Shown here: in pieces, positions 36,933 to 46,851 of the stretch
Layout of the letters: each line of letters begins with the position of its first letter
How positions within the stretch are numbered: position 1 is the stretch's first letter
Source of the DNA: Bartonella taylorii
GTDB lineage: Bacteria; Pseudomonadota; Alphaproteobacteria; Rhizobiales; Rhizobiaceae
Assembly: GCF_023920105.1 (NCBI RefSeq)
Contig: NZ_CP083693.1
Span: forward strand, 761,001-825,000
Reading direction: 5' to 3'
DNA: 64,000 nt
Notes under the pieces: generated by a model
The model's input: only the letters and a program-made list of their open reading frames with translations
Told to the model about the DNA's origin: nothing
Databases searched by the model: none
Made by a program: the position numbers and the translations under genes

Positions 36933-39713
36933 TTACTCTAATCTATCGCTTGAAATGGTAAATTCTGCACACAAACCTTCAAAACTACTATTTACCTTAA
37001 TAGCATCATGTGGAATAAGAACATAATGCCATGGCTTTCCACCATGAGTAATAGCATAATTGGCCGCATGACAACACCATTGAACTGCTGCGTTTCTTTT
37101 TTTCAAAACAATAGAATTTTGTATTTCGGAAGCTTTTTTGGGCTCACAAAGATATTTTGCATCCTTCGTTTCTACAACAAAGTCCGGTTCATAGCTTGAT
37201 CCTTTATCGTATTCTATTTTTAAAAAACCTCGAGCAGGTTTCATCCATTTCAATACTTGTATATCATCTTCTAATATTTGGGCAAACCGTAATTCCCCCT
37301 CTACGGAATCAAATTTTTGCAAAGGATAACAGCATTTTGTAAAGCCCCCGAATACAAGCGTTCTAATGTCGCTTTTAATAGAAGGAATACAACGAAAATC
37401 AACGGGAGATGAGCCTTGTGGTAGAGTGTAGTGAATAGGCAGTAAGGTTGTAAACCCTCTTGTAACTCTAACCTCATAATCCCGCTGTGTTTCCCACTGA
37501 TGTGACTTTAATTGAGCAACTATAAAAGCAGTAAGTTGATGCTGGTAGTGAATCAAAACATTCTCAACGGCATCATCATTTGGTAAATAAGATTGGAAAT
37601 GCTGCACCAACTGGCCTGCCAATTTTCGTAATAATGGTGTATGGTTGTCATAATCTATAAAGTCATTATCAATTAAACCACGAATGATATAATTTTCAAG
37701 ATGAGGCTCTTTGAGATACTCATTTTCAGAGGTAAGAAAAATGCTTTTATGTGTGCGTAATTCTCTAATTAAAATCTCTTTACTCACAGGTTGCAAATTT
37801 AAACTTTCTAGATTTTCCAAATCAAAATCAGAAAAGCCATAAGTAACGTCACCAGAGGGAATAAGCACAATATTAGGAATATCTATTATAAACTCTGCTA
37901 AATTTTTTGTTAGGTCTGCAACCACCTTTGGTACCAACGCCTCAGCCTCTACCTTTGTGGTATCAGAAATAAGAGCATCCTTTGATGCGCGCATGGTTGT
38001 TATAACTTCGTTACTGATTTTTTCTTGTATGTCAGTGAAGCAAAATGATAGAGAACTCGGTAAATTTTCATATCCTTTAATAACATTCCACGCAATATCA
38101 GAAATTTTTTTCTCTTCGGGAGTGAATATAGATTGGGCCGTATTATGTAACATGACATCTTGTAAATCAGATACTCCGTTTATATTGGAATGACGTGTTA
38201 CCATCGCATTTGTAGATTCTATTTCTGCACGACTTGGTACTGTCAGTATATCTGATTTTTCAAATGATATATCACCCCCCATTCCAATCTCAATATGCTT
38301 TTTAATAATTGAGTTTGGATCATTGGCACGATCAATAATATCTTGGAAACGGTCATGTGCAATGATTGTTAAACGGTCAATAGCTTCTATGCCAGTTTTA
38401 CGACCATAAGGCAAACGCAATCCACGACCTATTGTTTGCTCAGTTAAAATTTCTGAAGCAGATGCACGCAACGGCACGATGGTATAAAGATTGGTTACAT
38501 CCCATCCCTCCTTCAATTTATTAACATGAATAACAATTTCCGTTGACTCATTTGGATCCTCAATCGCAATGAGTTTTTGAATGTTTTTATCTTCTTCTGT
38601 ATTCGACTGTTTTGAATGAATTTCTATAACCTTTCCCTTATAGGCACCTGCAAAAAAATCATCTGACTCTAGTAAGTTACGTAGTTCTTGCGCATGCTCT
38701 GTATCTTGAGCTACAACTAAAACAAAAGGCTTAACGAGTTTCTTTTTATAATCGCTAGCATAGATAACTAAATCTGCTTTTACTTTTTCGTGCGTATGAA
38801 TTGCATCTTGTAGTTTAATATACTCTAATTGTTCGGGCGTATAGTTTTTCGGTTGAAAGTCTTTACGTGTAGCAACAGCTGGCTCTTTCACGAACCCATC
38901 TCTCATAGCCTCTGCAAGTGAATAGCCGTAAATGACGTTTTTAAAATCTACTGGTTTTGTACCTATTGTTTTCGGTGTCGCTGTAAGTTCTATGCCTAAA
39001 ACAGGTTTTAACTCATTAATGGCCGAAACGCCCGCAGATGCACGATAACGGTGCGCTTCATCCATCAACAAAACTAAATCAGGAAGATTTGCGAGATAAT
39101 CGAAATAACTTTCTCCAATAGTTTCTTGCAAGCGTTTAATTCGCGGGATACTGGATTTTATAGCTCCTTTTTTATTATCTGTTGTGTTAATTTTGGAAAT
39201 ATTAAAAATATTGATGAAAGCAGTATTCCTATCCTCAAACAAACGCTGTTGCCCATAAAATTGCTGTGCATCAGAGCAGACTCCTTTACCACTTTCATAA
39301 TCTTCACCCGTAACAATTACCGGTCTGTTTGCAACAAATTCACTCATTCCACTAAATACATATTTCGGACTTTGAGGATTAAAATCCTGTTTTAATTTTT
39401 CATAAATAGTCAAATTTGGTGCCAAGATAAAAAAATGGCGACTGTGACCTGTTAAATAAAGATAACTGATAAAAGCACCCATCAGTCGTGTTTTTCCGAC
39501 TCCCGTAGCTAAGGCAAAACAAAAAGAAGGAAAATCGCGTTCAAAATCTTGTACAGAAGGATAGAGATTTTTGATCACTTCCAGATCCGCAACTAAATCA
39601 GCATTTTTAGAAAGTTTGATATTATCTAAAATTCGCACCAAAATATTTAAGGCTTCATGTTGAGGATAGCGCAACGATAAGCGAGCAGAAATCCTTTTTG
39701 CAATAGCGTTCAT
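36933..39713 (-). CDS. res: Type III restriction enzyme, Res subunit
   Basis: A 926-residue Res subunit: SF2 translocase with Walker A ATGVGKT (about 69-75), DEAH box LLMDEAHRYRA (218-221), motif VI EQTIGRGLRLPYG, and a C-terminal nuclease with PD...ExK (Asp844, Glu857, Lys859). All key residues appear intact and there is no internal stop, so it should be active with Mod. GGAG lies six bases before the ATG, and only 22 bases separate it from mod. Type III enzymes cleave about 25-27 bases from one of two inverted unmethylated sites. Confidence 0.92.
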   Translation of the reverse strand: MNAIAKRISARLSLRYPQHEALNILVRILDNIKLSKNADLVADLEVIKNLYPSVQDFERDFPSFCFALATGVGKTRLMGAFISYLYLTGHSRHFFILAPNLTIYEKLKQDFNPQSPKYVFSGMSEFVANRPVIVTGEDYESGKGVCSDAQQFYGQQRLFEDRNTAFINIFNISKINTTDNKKGAIKSSIPRIKRLQETIGESYFDYLANLPDLVLLMDEAHRYRASAGVSAINELKPVLGIELTATPKTIGTKPVDFKNVIYGYSLAEAMRDGFVKEPAVATRKDFQPKNYTPEQLEYIKLQDAIHTHEKVKADLVIYASDYKKKLVKPFVLVVAQDTEHAQELRNLLESDDFFAGAYKGKVIEIHSKQSNTEEDKNIQKLIAIEDPNESTEIVIHVNKLKEGWDVTNLYTIVPLRASASEILTEQTIGRGLRLPYGRKTGIEAIDRLTIIAHDRFQDIIDRANDPNSIIKKHIEIGMGGDISFEKSDILTVPSRAEIESTNAMVTRHSNINGVSDLQDVMLHNTAQSIFTPEEKKISDIAWNVIKGYENLPSSLSFCFTDIQEKISNEVITTMRASKDALISDTTKVEAEALVPKVVADLTKNLAEFIIDIPNIVLIPSGDVTYGFSDFDLENLESLNLQPVSKEILIRELRTHKSIFLTSENEYLKEPHLENYIIRGLIDNDFIDYDNHTPLLRKLAGQLVQHFQSYLPNDDAVENVLIHYQHQLTAFIVAQLKSHQWETQRDYEVRVTRGFTTLLPIHYTLPQGSSPVDFRCIPSIKSDIRTLVFGGFTKCCYPLQKFDSVEGELRFAQILEDDIQVLKWMKPARGFLKIEYDKGSSYEPDFVVETKDAKYLCEPKKASEIQNSIVLKKRNAAVQWCCHAANYAITHGGKPWHYVLIPHDAIKVNSSFEGLCAEFTISSDRLE

Positions 39714-39735
39714 GAAAAACTCCGCTTTTTACTCT

Positions 39736-41376
39736 TTATCCAAATAAATCTAATTCTGCTTGCGCGGTATCTTTATCTTTTGGGGATTCTTTTACTACAG
39801 CCATTGGCTCAAGATTCGCTACATTTAAACTGTAATCATCCCTCCCCCACTCACACTTTTCTAATACAGCGCGGGGTATTTTGGTAAGTGTTAGATTCTC
39901 AAAAGATTCTGACTTCGTATCAAAGGCTGAGCAACAAATAAGCAAAGTACGCTGAGATCCTACCTCTTCACTGATAACACGTAGTTGTTCATGCGTCATT
40001 GCATTTGTTGTTACATAAATATAATCCGTTTCAGTTGAATAACCTTGCATCCAATAATGGTTTTCATCAGGTGCATAGGTAAATCCCATATGTTTGCACA
40101 TAGCTTCTGAAAGCATGGCAGCATTATATTCGCGACTAATAATCCATTGTCCCCATGGATCTTGTTGCAACAGAGAAGGTGCAAGACGGTAATAGCGGAA
40201 CCCACCACCACCTTGCCAATTTATATTTTTAGAAATACCACCTTGATCAGTACCATCGATTACTTGTTTTAAACGAGGGATAATGTGGGTATGGCAATGT
40301 TCCCCAAGTTCAACCATAATCCACTTGCGCCCCATTTTATGTGCAACCGCACCGGTAGTGCCAGAACCGGCAAAGGAATCTAAGACAAGATCACCAGGAT
40401 TGGTAGAAATAGTTAAAATTCGTTCTACCAACCGTTCCGGCTTAGGCGTTGAAAAAACATTCTCAGGGTTAAATTGCTTAACTTCTTTTTTTGCATCTTG
40501 ATTGTGTCCTACTTCTTCTTTTAGCCAAACCGTAATGGGCACTAAACCATCTTGTACTTCTGTTCTAAAACGTTTATAGCGTGGTATATTATTACCGTCT
40601 TGTCCAAAATAAATTCTATTATCTGTAATTAGCTCTTTCATTTTTTTCTTACTAAAACGCCAGCTCGTCCCTGCTGGAGGCATTACTTTACGACCAGATG
40701 GCGTGATAATTTCATATATATCTTTTAGATTTGGAGTTTTAACATGACATGGACCTGATGCCCAAACCCCACGGGGATCATTATCGGGATTAGTATAACT
40801 TTTGCTATTATTATCAGCGCGTGGAAGAAGATTTCTTGTCCAAGAATCTTTATTTTTAGTAAAAATTAATATATGATCATGGTTGTCACTAAGCCATCGG
40901 CTATCATTGGAGCGTGTATGTTTTTTTTGCCATATAACATTTGCAACGAAATTTTTGCGTCCAAAAATTTCATCGCACATTACTTTAGCGTAATGTGACT
41001 CACTATCATCAAGATTAATCCAGATACTCCCATCTTCTGCAAGTAAATGATGTAACAGCTCTAACCTATCCCTCATAAGACTTAGCCATATGGAATGTTC
41101 TAAACCATCTTCATAATGCTCAAAAACATTGCCCGTATTATAAGGTGGGTCGATATAGACACATTTTACTTTGCCTGTATACTCTCGTTCAAGCGCTTTG
41201 AGTGCGAGTAAATTGTCACCAAAAATGAGTTTATTATCAAAAATATCCTGATCAGACACTTGATGTGATGCATGATAAGATTTTTCAGGATCTTCCAATA
41301 AAATACGAGGCTCCAGTTTTGGACGTCTTTCTTTTCCAATCCAAGTGAGTTCTAATTTTTGTTTATTATAACGCAT
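39736..41376 (-). CDS. mod: Type III DNA methyltransferase, Mod subunit
   Basis: A 546-residue beta-class N6-adenine methyltransferase. The catalytic DPPYN is at 76-80 and precedes the SAM-binding DSFAGSGTTGAVA (FAGSG at 335-339), the order that defines the beta class. The target recognition region lies between them (about 150-310). The protein is shorter than many Mods (about 600-650). No simple-sequence repeat of the phase-variable kind was seen. It is the first gene of mod-res and starts 61 bases past the sufT stop. The recognition sequence cannot be predicted. Confidence 0.92.
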   Translation of the reverse strand: MRYNKQKLELTWIGKERRPKLEPRILLEDPEKSYHASHQVSDQDIFDNKLIFGDNLLALKALEREYTGKVKCVYIDPPYNTGNVFEHYEDGLEHSIWLSLMRDRLELLHHLLAEDGSIWINLDDSESHYAKVMCDEIFGRKNFVANVIWQKKHTRSNDSRWLSDNHDHILIFTKNKDSWTRNLLPRADNNSKSYTNPDNDPRGVWASGPCHVKTPNLKDIYEIITPSGRKVMPPAGTSWRFSKKKMKELITDNRIYFGQDGNNIPRYKRFRTEVQDGLVPITVWLKEEVGHNQDAKKEVKQFNPENVFSTPKPERLVERILTISTNPGDLVLDSFAGSGTTGAVAHKMGRKWIMVELGEHCHTHIIPRLKQVIDGTDQGGISKNINWQGGGGFRYYRLAPSLLQQDPWGQWIISREYNAAMLSEAMCKHMGFTYAPDENHYWMQGYSTETDYIYVTTNAMTHEQLRVISEEVGSQRTLLICCSAFDTKSESFENLTLTKIPRAVLEKCEWGRDDYSLNVANLEPMAVVKESPKDKDTAQAELDLFG

Positions 41377-41436
41377 ATAATCGTTCTAAAATAAAAATAC
41401 TTATGAAAAATAAATAACGTATTTGTGAATAGTACT

Positions 41437-41838
41437 TTAGTACCATCCTACAGCAACTTGTGCTTCTTCTGACATACAGTCAGGTGTCCAAGGCGGATCA
41501 AAAGTCATGGTGACTTCAACATGCGAAACACCTTCAACTGCGCTTACAGCATTTTCTACCCAGCCTGGCATTTCACCTGCAACGGGACATCCTGGTGCTG
41601 TGAGTGTCATTTCAATTTTTACTGAACGATCATCTTCAATATCAATACGATAAATCAATCCTAGCTCATAAATATCAGCAGGAATTTCCGGATCATAAAC
41701 TGTTTTAAGAGCAGCAATAATATCATTGGTCATACGATCAATTTCATCTGCCGGAATTATTGATATGTAAGATTTTTTATTTTCCCTTACAGTTTCAACA
41801 GATTCTGTAGAATGATGCTCTTCAATTGATTTAGCCAT
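41437..41838 (-). CDS. sufT: SUF system assembly protein SufT (MIP18/DUF59)
   Basis: A 133-residue DUF59/MIP18 protein. IIAALKTVYDPEIPADIYELGLIY carries the DPEIP-type motif at about 48-52, and TLTAPGCPVAGEMP contains the conserved Cys. The first 30 residues are polar and poorly conserved. It is last in the suf operon, overlapping sufS by 8 bases. SufT assists Fe-S cluster maturation or delivery. In many Rhizobiales sufA follows, but here the mod gene does. Confidence 0.9.
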   Translation of the reverse strand: MAKSIEEHHSTESVETVRENKKSYISIIPADEIDRMTNDIIAALKTVYDPEIPADIYELGLIYRIDIEDDRSVKIEMTLTAPGCPVAGEMPGWVENAVSAVEGVSHVEVTMTFDPPWTPDCMSEEAQVAVGWY

Positions 41839-43075
41839 TAAAAAATGTCCTTGCTTTTTCTAATGCTTCGACTAACTGGTCAATGTCTTCATGATTACTA
41901 TACATGGCTAATGATGCACGACAAGCAGATATTAAACCAAAATGTTGTAATAAAGGTTGTGCACAATGCGTTCCTGCACGTATAGCAACACCCTGCCTAT
42001 CAATAAACATAGCGATATCATGCGCATGAATGCCTTTTATTTCAAAAGATATAATAGTGCCTTTATGAGGAGAACGGCCGTAAATACACAATGATTTAAC
42101 CGTTTCAAGTCTTTCATGTGCATAGGATAAAAGTGCTGTTTCATGTGCATGAATAGCATTTCTATCTTTTTTCTGTATATAATCAATAGCAGCAGCTAAT
42201 CCAATGGCTTCAGCTATGGGAGGAGTGCCCGCTTCAAAGCGATAGGGGGGAGCATTATAAAAAACCTTATCAATAGTTACATCCTCAATCATTTCCCCTC
42301 CCCCTTGAAAAGGATGCATTTCCTCTAGCCTATATTCTTTACCATAAAGAACGCCAATACCTGTAGGACCATAAAGCTTATGTCCCGTAAAGACGTACCA
42401 GTCACAATCAAGGTTTTGCACATCAACTGTTAAATGTACAGCAGCCTGAGAACCATCAACAAGAACAGGAATACCATTTTGGTGTGCTATCTTAACAATT
42501 TCTTTAACAGGAGTAATAGTTCCCAATATATTGGACATATGCGTAATAGCAACAAGCTTCGTTCTATCAGTTAAAGCCTTTGTAAAATCTTCAATATGTA
42601 AGATACCATTCTCATCCACTGGTACAAACACAAGTTTAACACCTTTTTGTTCACGAATAAAATGCCAAGGAATAATATTGGAATGATGTTCCATAATAGT
42701 GAGAACAATTTCATCACCTTTATTTAATTTTGACATCCCCCAACCATAAGCAACGGTGTTAATAGCTTCTGTCGCACTTTTCGTAAAAACAATTTCTTTC
42801 ACGGTTTGAGCATTTAAAAAAGCACGAACTGTTTCGCGCGCATTTTCATAAGATTGTGTTGCCGCATTCGATAAAAAATGTATTCCTCGATGCACATTTG
42901 CATAACGAGATTGATAGAAATTATTCATCGCATCAAGCACAGCTTGCGGCTTTTGAGCAGATGCACCACTATCAAGATAAGCCAATCGCTTACCATAAAC
43001 ACTATGGTGCAAAAGAGGAAAATCATGCCGAATTGCTTCTACATCATAATTTAATGTTTGTACGTTATTTCCCAT
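41831..43075 (-). CDS. sufS: Cysteine desulfurase SufS
   Basis: A 414-residue group II cysteine desulfurase that gives persulfide sulfur to the SUF scaffold. The PLP Lys is in FTGHKLYGPTGIGVLYG and the catalytic Cys in IRAGTHCAQPLLQHFG. The longest frame starts at 43105, inside sufD, but the ATG at 43075 starts MGNNVQTLNYDVEAIR and has AAGGT seven bases upstream. It overlaps sufT by 8 bases. Confidence 0.94.
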   Translation of the reverse strand: MGNNVQTLNYDVEAIRHDFPLLHHSVYGKRLAYLDSGASAQKPQAVLDAMNNFYQSRYANVHRGIHFLSNAATQSYENARETVRAFLNAQTVKEIVFTKSATEAINTVAYGWGMSKLNKGDEIVLTIMEHHSNIIPWHFIREQKGVKLVFVPVDENGILHIEDFTKALTDRTKLVAITHMSNILGTITPVKEIVKIAHQNGIPVLVDGSQAAVHLTVDVQNLDCDWYVFTGHKLYGPTGIGVLYGKEYRLEEMHPFQGGGEMIEDVTIDKVFYNAPPYRFEAGTPPIAEAIGLAAAIDYIQKKDRNAIHAHETALLSYAHERLETVKSLCIYGRSPHKGTIISFEIKGIHAHDIAMFIDRQGVAIRAGTHCAQPLLQHFGLISACRASLAMYSNHEDIDQLVEALEKARTFFNG

Positions 43076-43083
43076 TTTGTACC

Positions 43084-44352
43084 TTAAACATTTTTTTCTA
43101 ACCACGTACTAATAATATTTTCCAAAATAGTTTGAATATTATCCTGCTTAATGTCTTCAATAAGCTCGAAGACAAATCCTTTAATTAAAAGTGCACAAGC
43201 TGCTTTAAAAGGAATACCGCGCGCCATGAGATAAAAGAGATGATCATGATTAATGTTGGCAACTGTCGCACCATGACCACATGCCACATCATCAGCAAAA
43301 ATTTCTAATTCAGGTTTTGCATTAAATTCTGCATCTTCTGAAAGAATAAGACTATTACAAGCCATGCGCGCATCTGTTTTTTGCGCTTTTTGAGCAACGC
43401 GTATTATTCCTTGAAAAACACCAACTGCTTTATCCGTAACCACATTGCGTATAATTTCGGTTGAGGTTGATTTTTCTTCAACATGACGAACGTTCATTGT
43501 AAGATCGCTATGCGTTTGCCCAGATAGCAAATTTATTGCTCGTAATTGAAAATCAGCCTCTTCTCCCTGTAATTCAATATCAATTTCGTGTCGATTAAGT
43601 TGACTACCTATATTAATCACATAAAGCGATAATTTAGCTCCTTGGCCAAGAACCGCACGAAATCTCCCAAACTGTGTAGAACTGAAACCACGATTTCGAA
43701 TAATTATCCATGTAATATCACTATAAGCCGCAATGTCTAAAGAAAATATCGAACTGACAAAGGTATCTTTATCATTGCCAATCTGATGTTCAACAAACAC
43801 AGCTTGACTGTTTTTATCAATTTTTATGTCTGAAAAAATATGGGATTGCCCACCCATTTGAATATTTTGTAATTCGATGGGAACAGTTAACTTCGTATTT
43901 TCAGGAATGTGAAAAAGCCAACCATCCGTAACAAAAGCTGTATTTAATTGTCCAATAAAATCTTCATTAGAAATAATTTGATCTATCTTTACAGAATTTT
44001 CTTTTAATGCATCTGCAAGACGTTCTACTGTAATACTTTTCATGTTTGACGCTGTAGATGTTTTTCCGTTCTTAATAGAAAAAACAATTCCTTCTGGAAA
44101 TAAGGGATCAACAAATTTCCCATCATTTACTTCTGAAAAATTACTAACAGATTTCAATAACGTGCGAAGATTCGTATAGTGCCAACTTTCGATTTTACGT
44201 GAAGGAAGCTGAGTATTTTGAAACAATTCAATAGCTTTCTTACGGACTGCCCGCACCGCCCTATCGCCGGGTAAATTGCTTATAAATTGGTTGAAATTAT
44301 TGAGTATATCTTTTTCAACCTCTAACAATTCTTGCTGTGCGTTCACGCTCAT
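43084..44352 (-). CDS. sufD: Fe-S cluster assembly protein SufD
   Basis: A 422-residue SufD, a beta-helix partner of SufB in the SufBC2D scaffold. Recognisable parts are LPSRKIESWHYTNLRTLL (about 51-68), the repeated beta-strands in the middle and the C-terminal ADDVACGHGATVANINHDHLF (shorter key part CGHGATV). The longest frame opens with TTG at 44367; the ATG at 44352 has GAGG nine bases upstream. The stop is 9 bases before the sufS start. Confidence 0.93.
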   Translation of the reverse strand: MSVNAQQELLEVEKDILNNFNQFISNLPGDRAVRAVRKKAIELFQNTQLPSRKIESWHYTNLRTLLKSVSNFSEVNDGKFVDPLFPEGIVFSIKNGKTSTASNMKSITVERLADALKENSVKIDQIISNEDFIGQLNTAFVTDGWLFHIPENTKLTVPIELQNIQMGGQSHIFSDIKIDKNSQAVFVEHQIGNDKDTFVSSIFSLDIAAYSDITWIIIRNRGFSSTQFGRFRAVLGQGAKLSLYVINIGSQLNRHEIDIELQGEEADFQLRAINLLSGQTHSDLTMNVRHVEEKSTSTEIIRNVVTDKAVGVFQGIIRVAQKAQKTDARMACNSLILSEDAEFNAKPELEIFADDVACGHGATVANINHDHLFYLMARGIPFKAACALLIKGFVFELIEDIKQDNIQTILENIISTWLEKNV

Positions 44353-44363
44353 ATTCAATGACC

Positions 44364-45119
44364 TCAAGCCGCTTCATGGATAATATCAGCATATCCATTT
44401 TGTTCTAAATAAAGTGCTAACGATTTATCGCCGCTTTTAATAATGCGTCCTTTATAAAGAACATGTACCGTATCAGGGATAATATAATTAAGCAGGCGTT
44501 GATAATGAGTAATAACCAAGAATGAACGCTTCGAATCCCGAAGTTTATTAACACCATCTGCAACAATTTTTAACGCATCAATATCTAGACCAGAATCTGT
44601 TTCGTCTAAAACACAAAGTTTAGGTTCAAGAAGCGCCATTTGTAGAATTTCAGCTCTTTTTTTTTCTCCACCTGAAAAACCTACATTTAATGGACGCTTT
44701 AGCATGTTCATATCTATTTCAAGTTTTGAAGAAATCTCTTTAACATATTTTATAAATTCAGGAATTTTAAGCTCTTCATCACCACGCACCTTGCGTTGAG
44801 AATTCATCGCAACTTTTAAAAACTCCATCGTTGCTACTCCAGGTATTTCCATTGGATATTGAAATGCAAGAAAAATACCATATGCCGCACGTTCTGCTGG
44901 ATCCATATCTAAAATGGATTGTCCATTATAAAAAATATCACCTTCTATCACTTCATAATCATCACGACCAGCAAGCAAATAAGACAAAGTCGATTTTCCA
45001 GCTCCATTTTGTCCCATGATCGCAGCAACTTCACCATCTTGAATCGTCAAATTTAAACCGCGAATAACTTCTGTATCGGTCCCAACAATCCGGGCACGTA
45101 AATTTTTTATCTCTAACAT
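44364..45119 (-). CDS. sufC: Fe-S cluster assembly ATPase SufC
   Basis: A 251-residue ABC-type ATPase. Walker A is MGQNGAGKSTLSYLLAG, the Q-loop region is FLAFQYPMEIPGV, the signature is VGFSGGEKKRAEILQMAL and Walker B is CVLDETDSGLDIDAL, all SufC-like. The longest frame starts at 45167, but the ATG at 45119 begins MLEIKNLRARI and has AGGA seven bases upstream. It powers cluster assembly on SufB/SufD. Confidence 0.95.
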   Translation of the reverse strand: MLEIKNLRARIVGTDTEVIRGLNLTIQDGEVAAIMGQNGAGKSTLSYLLAGRDDYEVIEGDIFYNGQSILDMDPAERAAYGIFLAFQYPMEIPGVATMEFLKVAMNSQRKVRGDEELKIPEFIKYVKEISSKLEIDMNMLKRPLNVGFSGGEKKRAEILQMALLEPKLCVLDETDSGLDIDALKIVADGVNKLRDSKRSFLVITHYQRLLNYIIPDTVHVLYKGRIIKSGDKSLALYLEQNGYADIIHEAA

Positions 45120-45167
45120 AATTAAATCCTGTTTTGGCTGTTTTACGTTAAGTACGCTCTTAAACAA

Positions 45168-46679
45168 TTACCCAACGCTACCTTCGAGGCTGATACCAAT
45201 GAGTTTTTGTGCTTCAACAGCAAATTCCATTGGAAGTTTTTGAATAACTTCTTTCACAAAACCATTCACAATTAACGCTATTGCTTCTTCCTCAGGAATT
45301 CCCCGCTGCATAACATAAAAAAGCTGATCATCAGAAATTTTTGATGTCGTCGCTTCATGTTCAAATTGTGCTGTCGCATTTTTTGCTTCAATATAAGGCA
45401 CTGTATGGGCACCACAATCATTACCAATTAATAAACTATCACATTGCGTAAAATTACGCGCATTCTGCGCTTTTCGATGTGCTGTAACTTGCCCTCGATA
45501 TGTGTTATTTGAAAAACCAGCGGAAATACCTTTAGAAACAATACGACTTGATGTATTTTTTCCCAAATGAATCATTTTGGTACCAGAATCAATCTGTTGA
45601 TAACCATTTGCAACGGCAATGGAATAAAACTCCCCACGTGAATTATCACCACGCAATAAACAAGATGGATATTTCCAAGTAATTGCAGAACCAGTTTCAA
45701 CTTGTGTCCATGAAATCTTAGAATTATCTCCTCGACAATCTCCTCGCTTCGTCACAAAATTATAAATACCGCCCTTACCTTCTTTGTCACCAGGATACCA
45801 ATTTTGTACTGTGGAGTATTTGATTTCTGCATTTTTTAGCGCAATAAGTTCAACAACAGCAGCGTGAAGTTGGTTTTCATCACGTTGAGGTGCTGTGCAA
45901 CCCTCAAGATAAGAAACGTAAGAATCGTCATCGGCAATAATCAGTGTTCTTTCAAACTGGCCCGTGTTACGCTCATTAATCCTAAAATAGGTTGAAAGTT
46001 CCATGGGGCAGTGAACCCCTTTTGGGATATAAACAAATGAACCATCTGTAAAAACAGCTGCATTTAAGGCAGCATAATAATTATCACCCGCTGGTACAAC
46101 TGCTCCTAAATATTCCTTAATAAGATCAGGATGTTCTATAATTGCTTCTGAAATAGAGCAAAAAATAACGCCAGAACGTGCCAACTCTTTTTTAAATGTT
46201 GTCACAACAGAAACAGAGTCAAAGACCGCATCAACAGCTACTTGTCCTGATGTATAAATACTATCATCAAAAGTAGAGGGATCAGATTGTTTTCTTACTC
46301 CTGCCAAAATTTCTTGCTCCTTGAGAGGAATGCCCAGTTTTTCATAGGTTGCCAACAATTCTGGATCTACTTCATCTAAAGATTTTGGTCCTGTATGATT
46401 TTTAGGAGCGGCGTAATAATAAAGCTCTTGAAAATCAATTTTGGGATATTCAATACGTGCCCAATCGGGCTCTTGCATTGTCAACCAACGGTGAAAAGCT
46501 TGTAAACGCCATGTCAACATCCATTCAGGTTCACCTTTTTTAGCAGAAATAAATCTGATAATATTTTCATCTAAACCTTTGGGAGCTTTATCTGTTTCAA
46601 TATTGGTTTCAAAACCATATTTATATTGATCAACATCTATTTCACGTACTTGGCGTATTGTTTCTTGTACTGCCGGCAT
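45168..46679 (-). CDS. sufB: Fe-S cluster assembly scaffold SufB
   Basis: A 503-residue SufB, the main scaffold. Conserved stretches include [16 protein letters not shown] (about 50-65), [19 protein letters not shown] and the C-terminal [21 protein letters not shown] lies seven bases before the ATG. A 172-base gap separates it from the upstream desulfurase, and a possible promoter (TTGATT about 19 bases before TATAGC, minus strand near 46765-46795) lies there, so sufBCDST may have a start of its own. Confidence 0.95.
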   Translation of the reverse strand: MPAVQETIRQVREIDVDQYKYGFETNIETDKAPKGLDENIIRFISAKKGEPEWMLTWRLQAFHRWLTMQEPDWARIEYPKIDFQELYYYAAPKNHTGPKSLDEVDPELLATYEKLGIPLKEQEILAGVRKQSDPSTFDDSIYTSGQVAVDAVFDSVSVVTTFKKELARSGVIFCSISEAIIEHPDLIKEYLGAVVPAGDNYYAALNAAVFTDGSFVYIPKGVHCPMELSTYFRINERNTGQFERTLIIADDDSYVSYLEGCTAPQRDENQLHAAVVELIALKNAEIKYSTVQNWYPGDKEGKGGIYNFVTKRGDCRGDNSKISWTQVETGSAITWKYPSCLLRGDNSRGEFYSIAVANGYQQIDSGTKMIHLGKNTSSRIVSKGISAGFSNNTYRGQVTAHRKAQNARNFTQCDSLLIGNDCGAHTVPYIEAKNATAQFEHEATTSKISDDQLFYVMQRGIPEEEAIALIVNGFVKEVIQKLPMEFAVEAQKLIGISLEGSVG

Positions 46680-46851
46680 AAACTTTCTCCATTTTTTGGC
46701 ATCAAGAACCGGTGACTAAAAGTCTTGTTTTTTCACAAGATTAAAGTGAGCAATTCATTCTCTAGGCTATATGCAAAGTGGGAAAATCTCAATCAAGCTT
46801 ATTTTCAAAATAATTCTAATTTATTAAGTATCAAATGATAAATTATACTCT

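Noticed and set aside
39736..41376. Phase-variable mod gene
   Set aside because: I looked for simple sequence repeats or long homopolymers in and before mod and found none.
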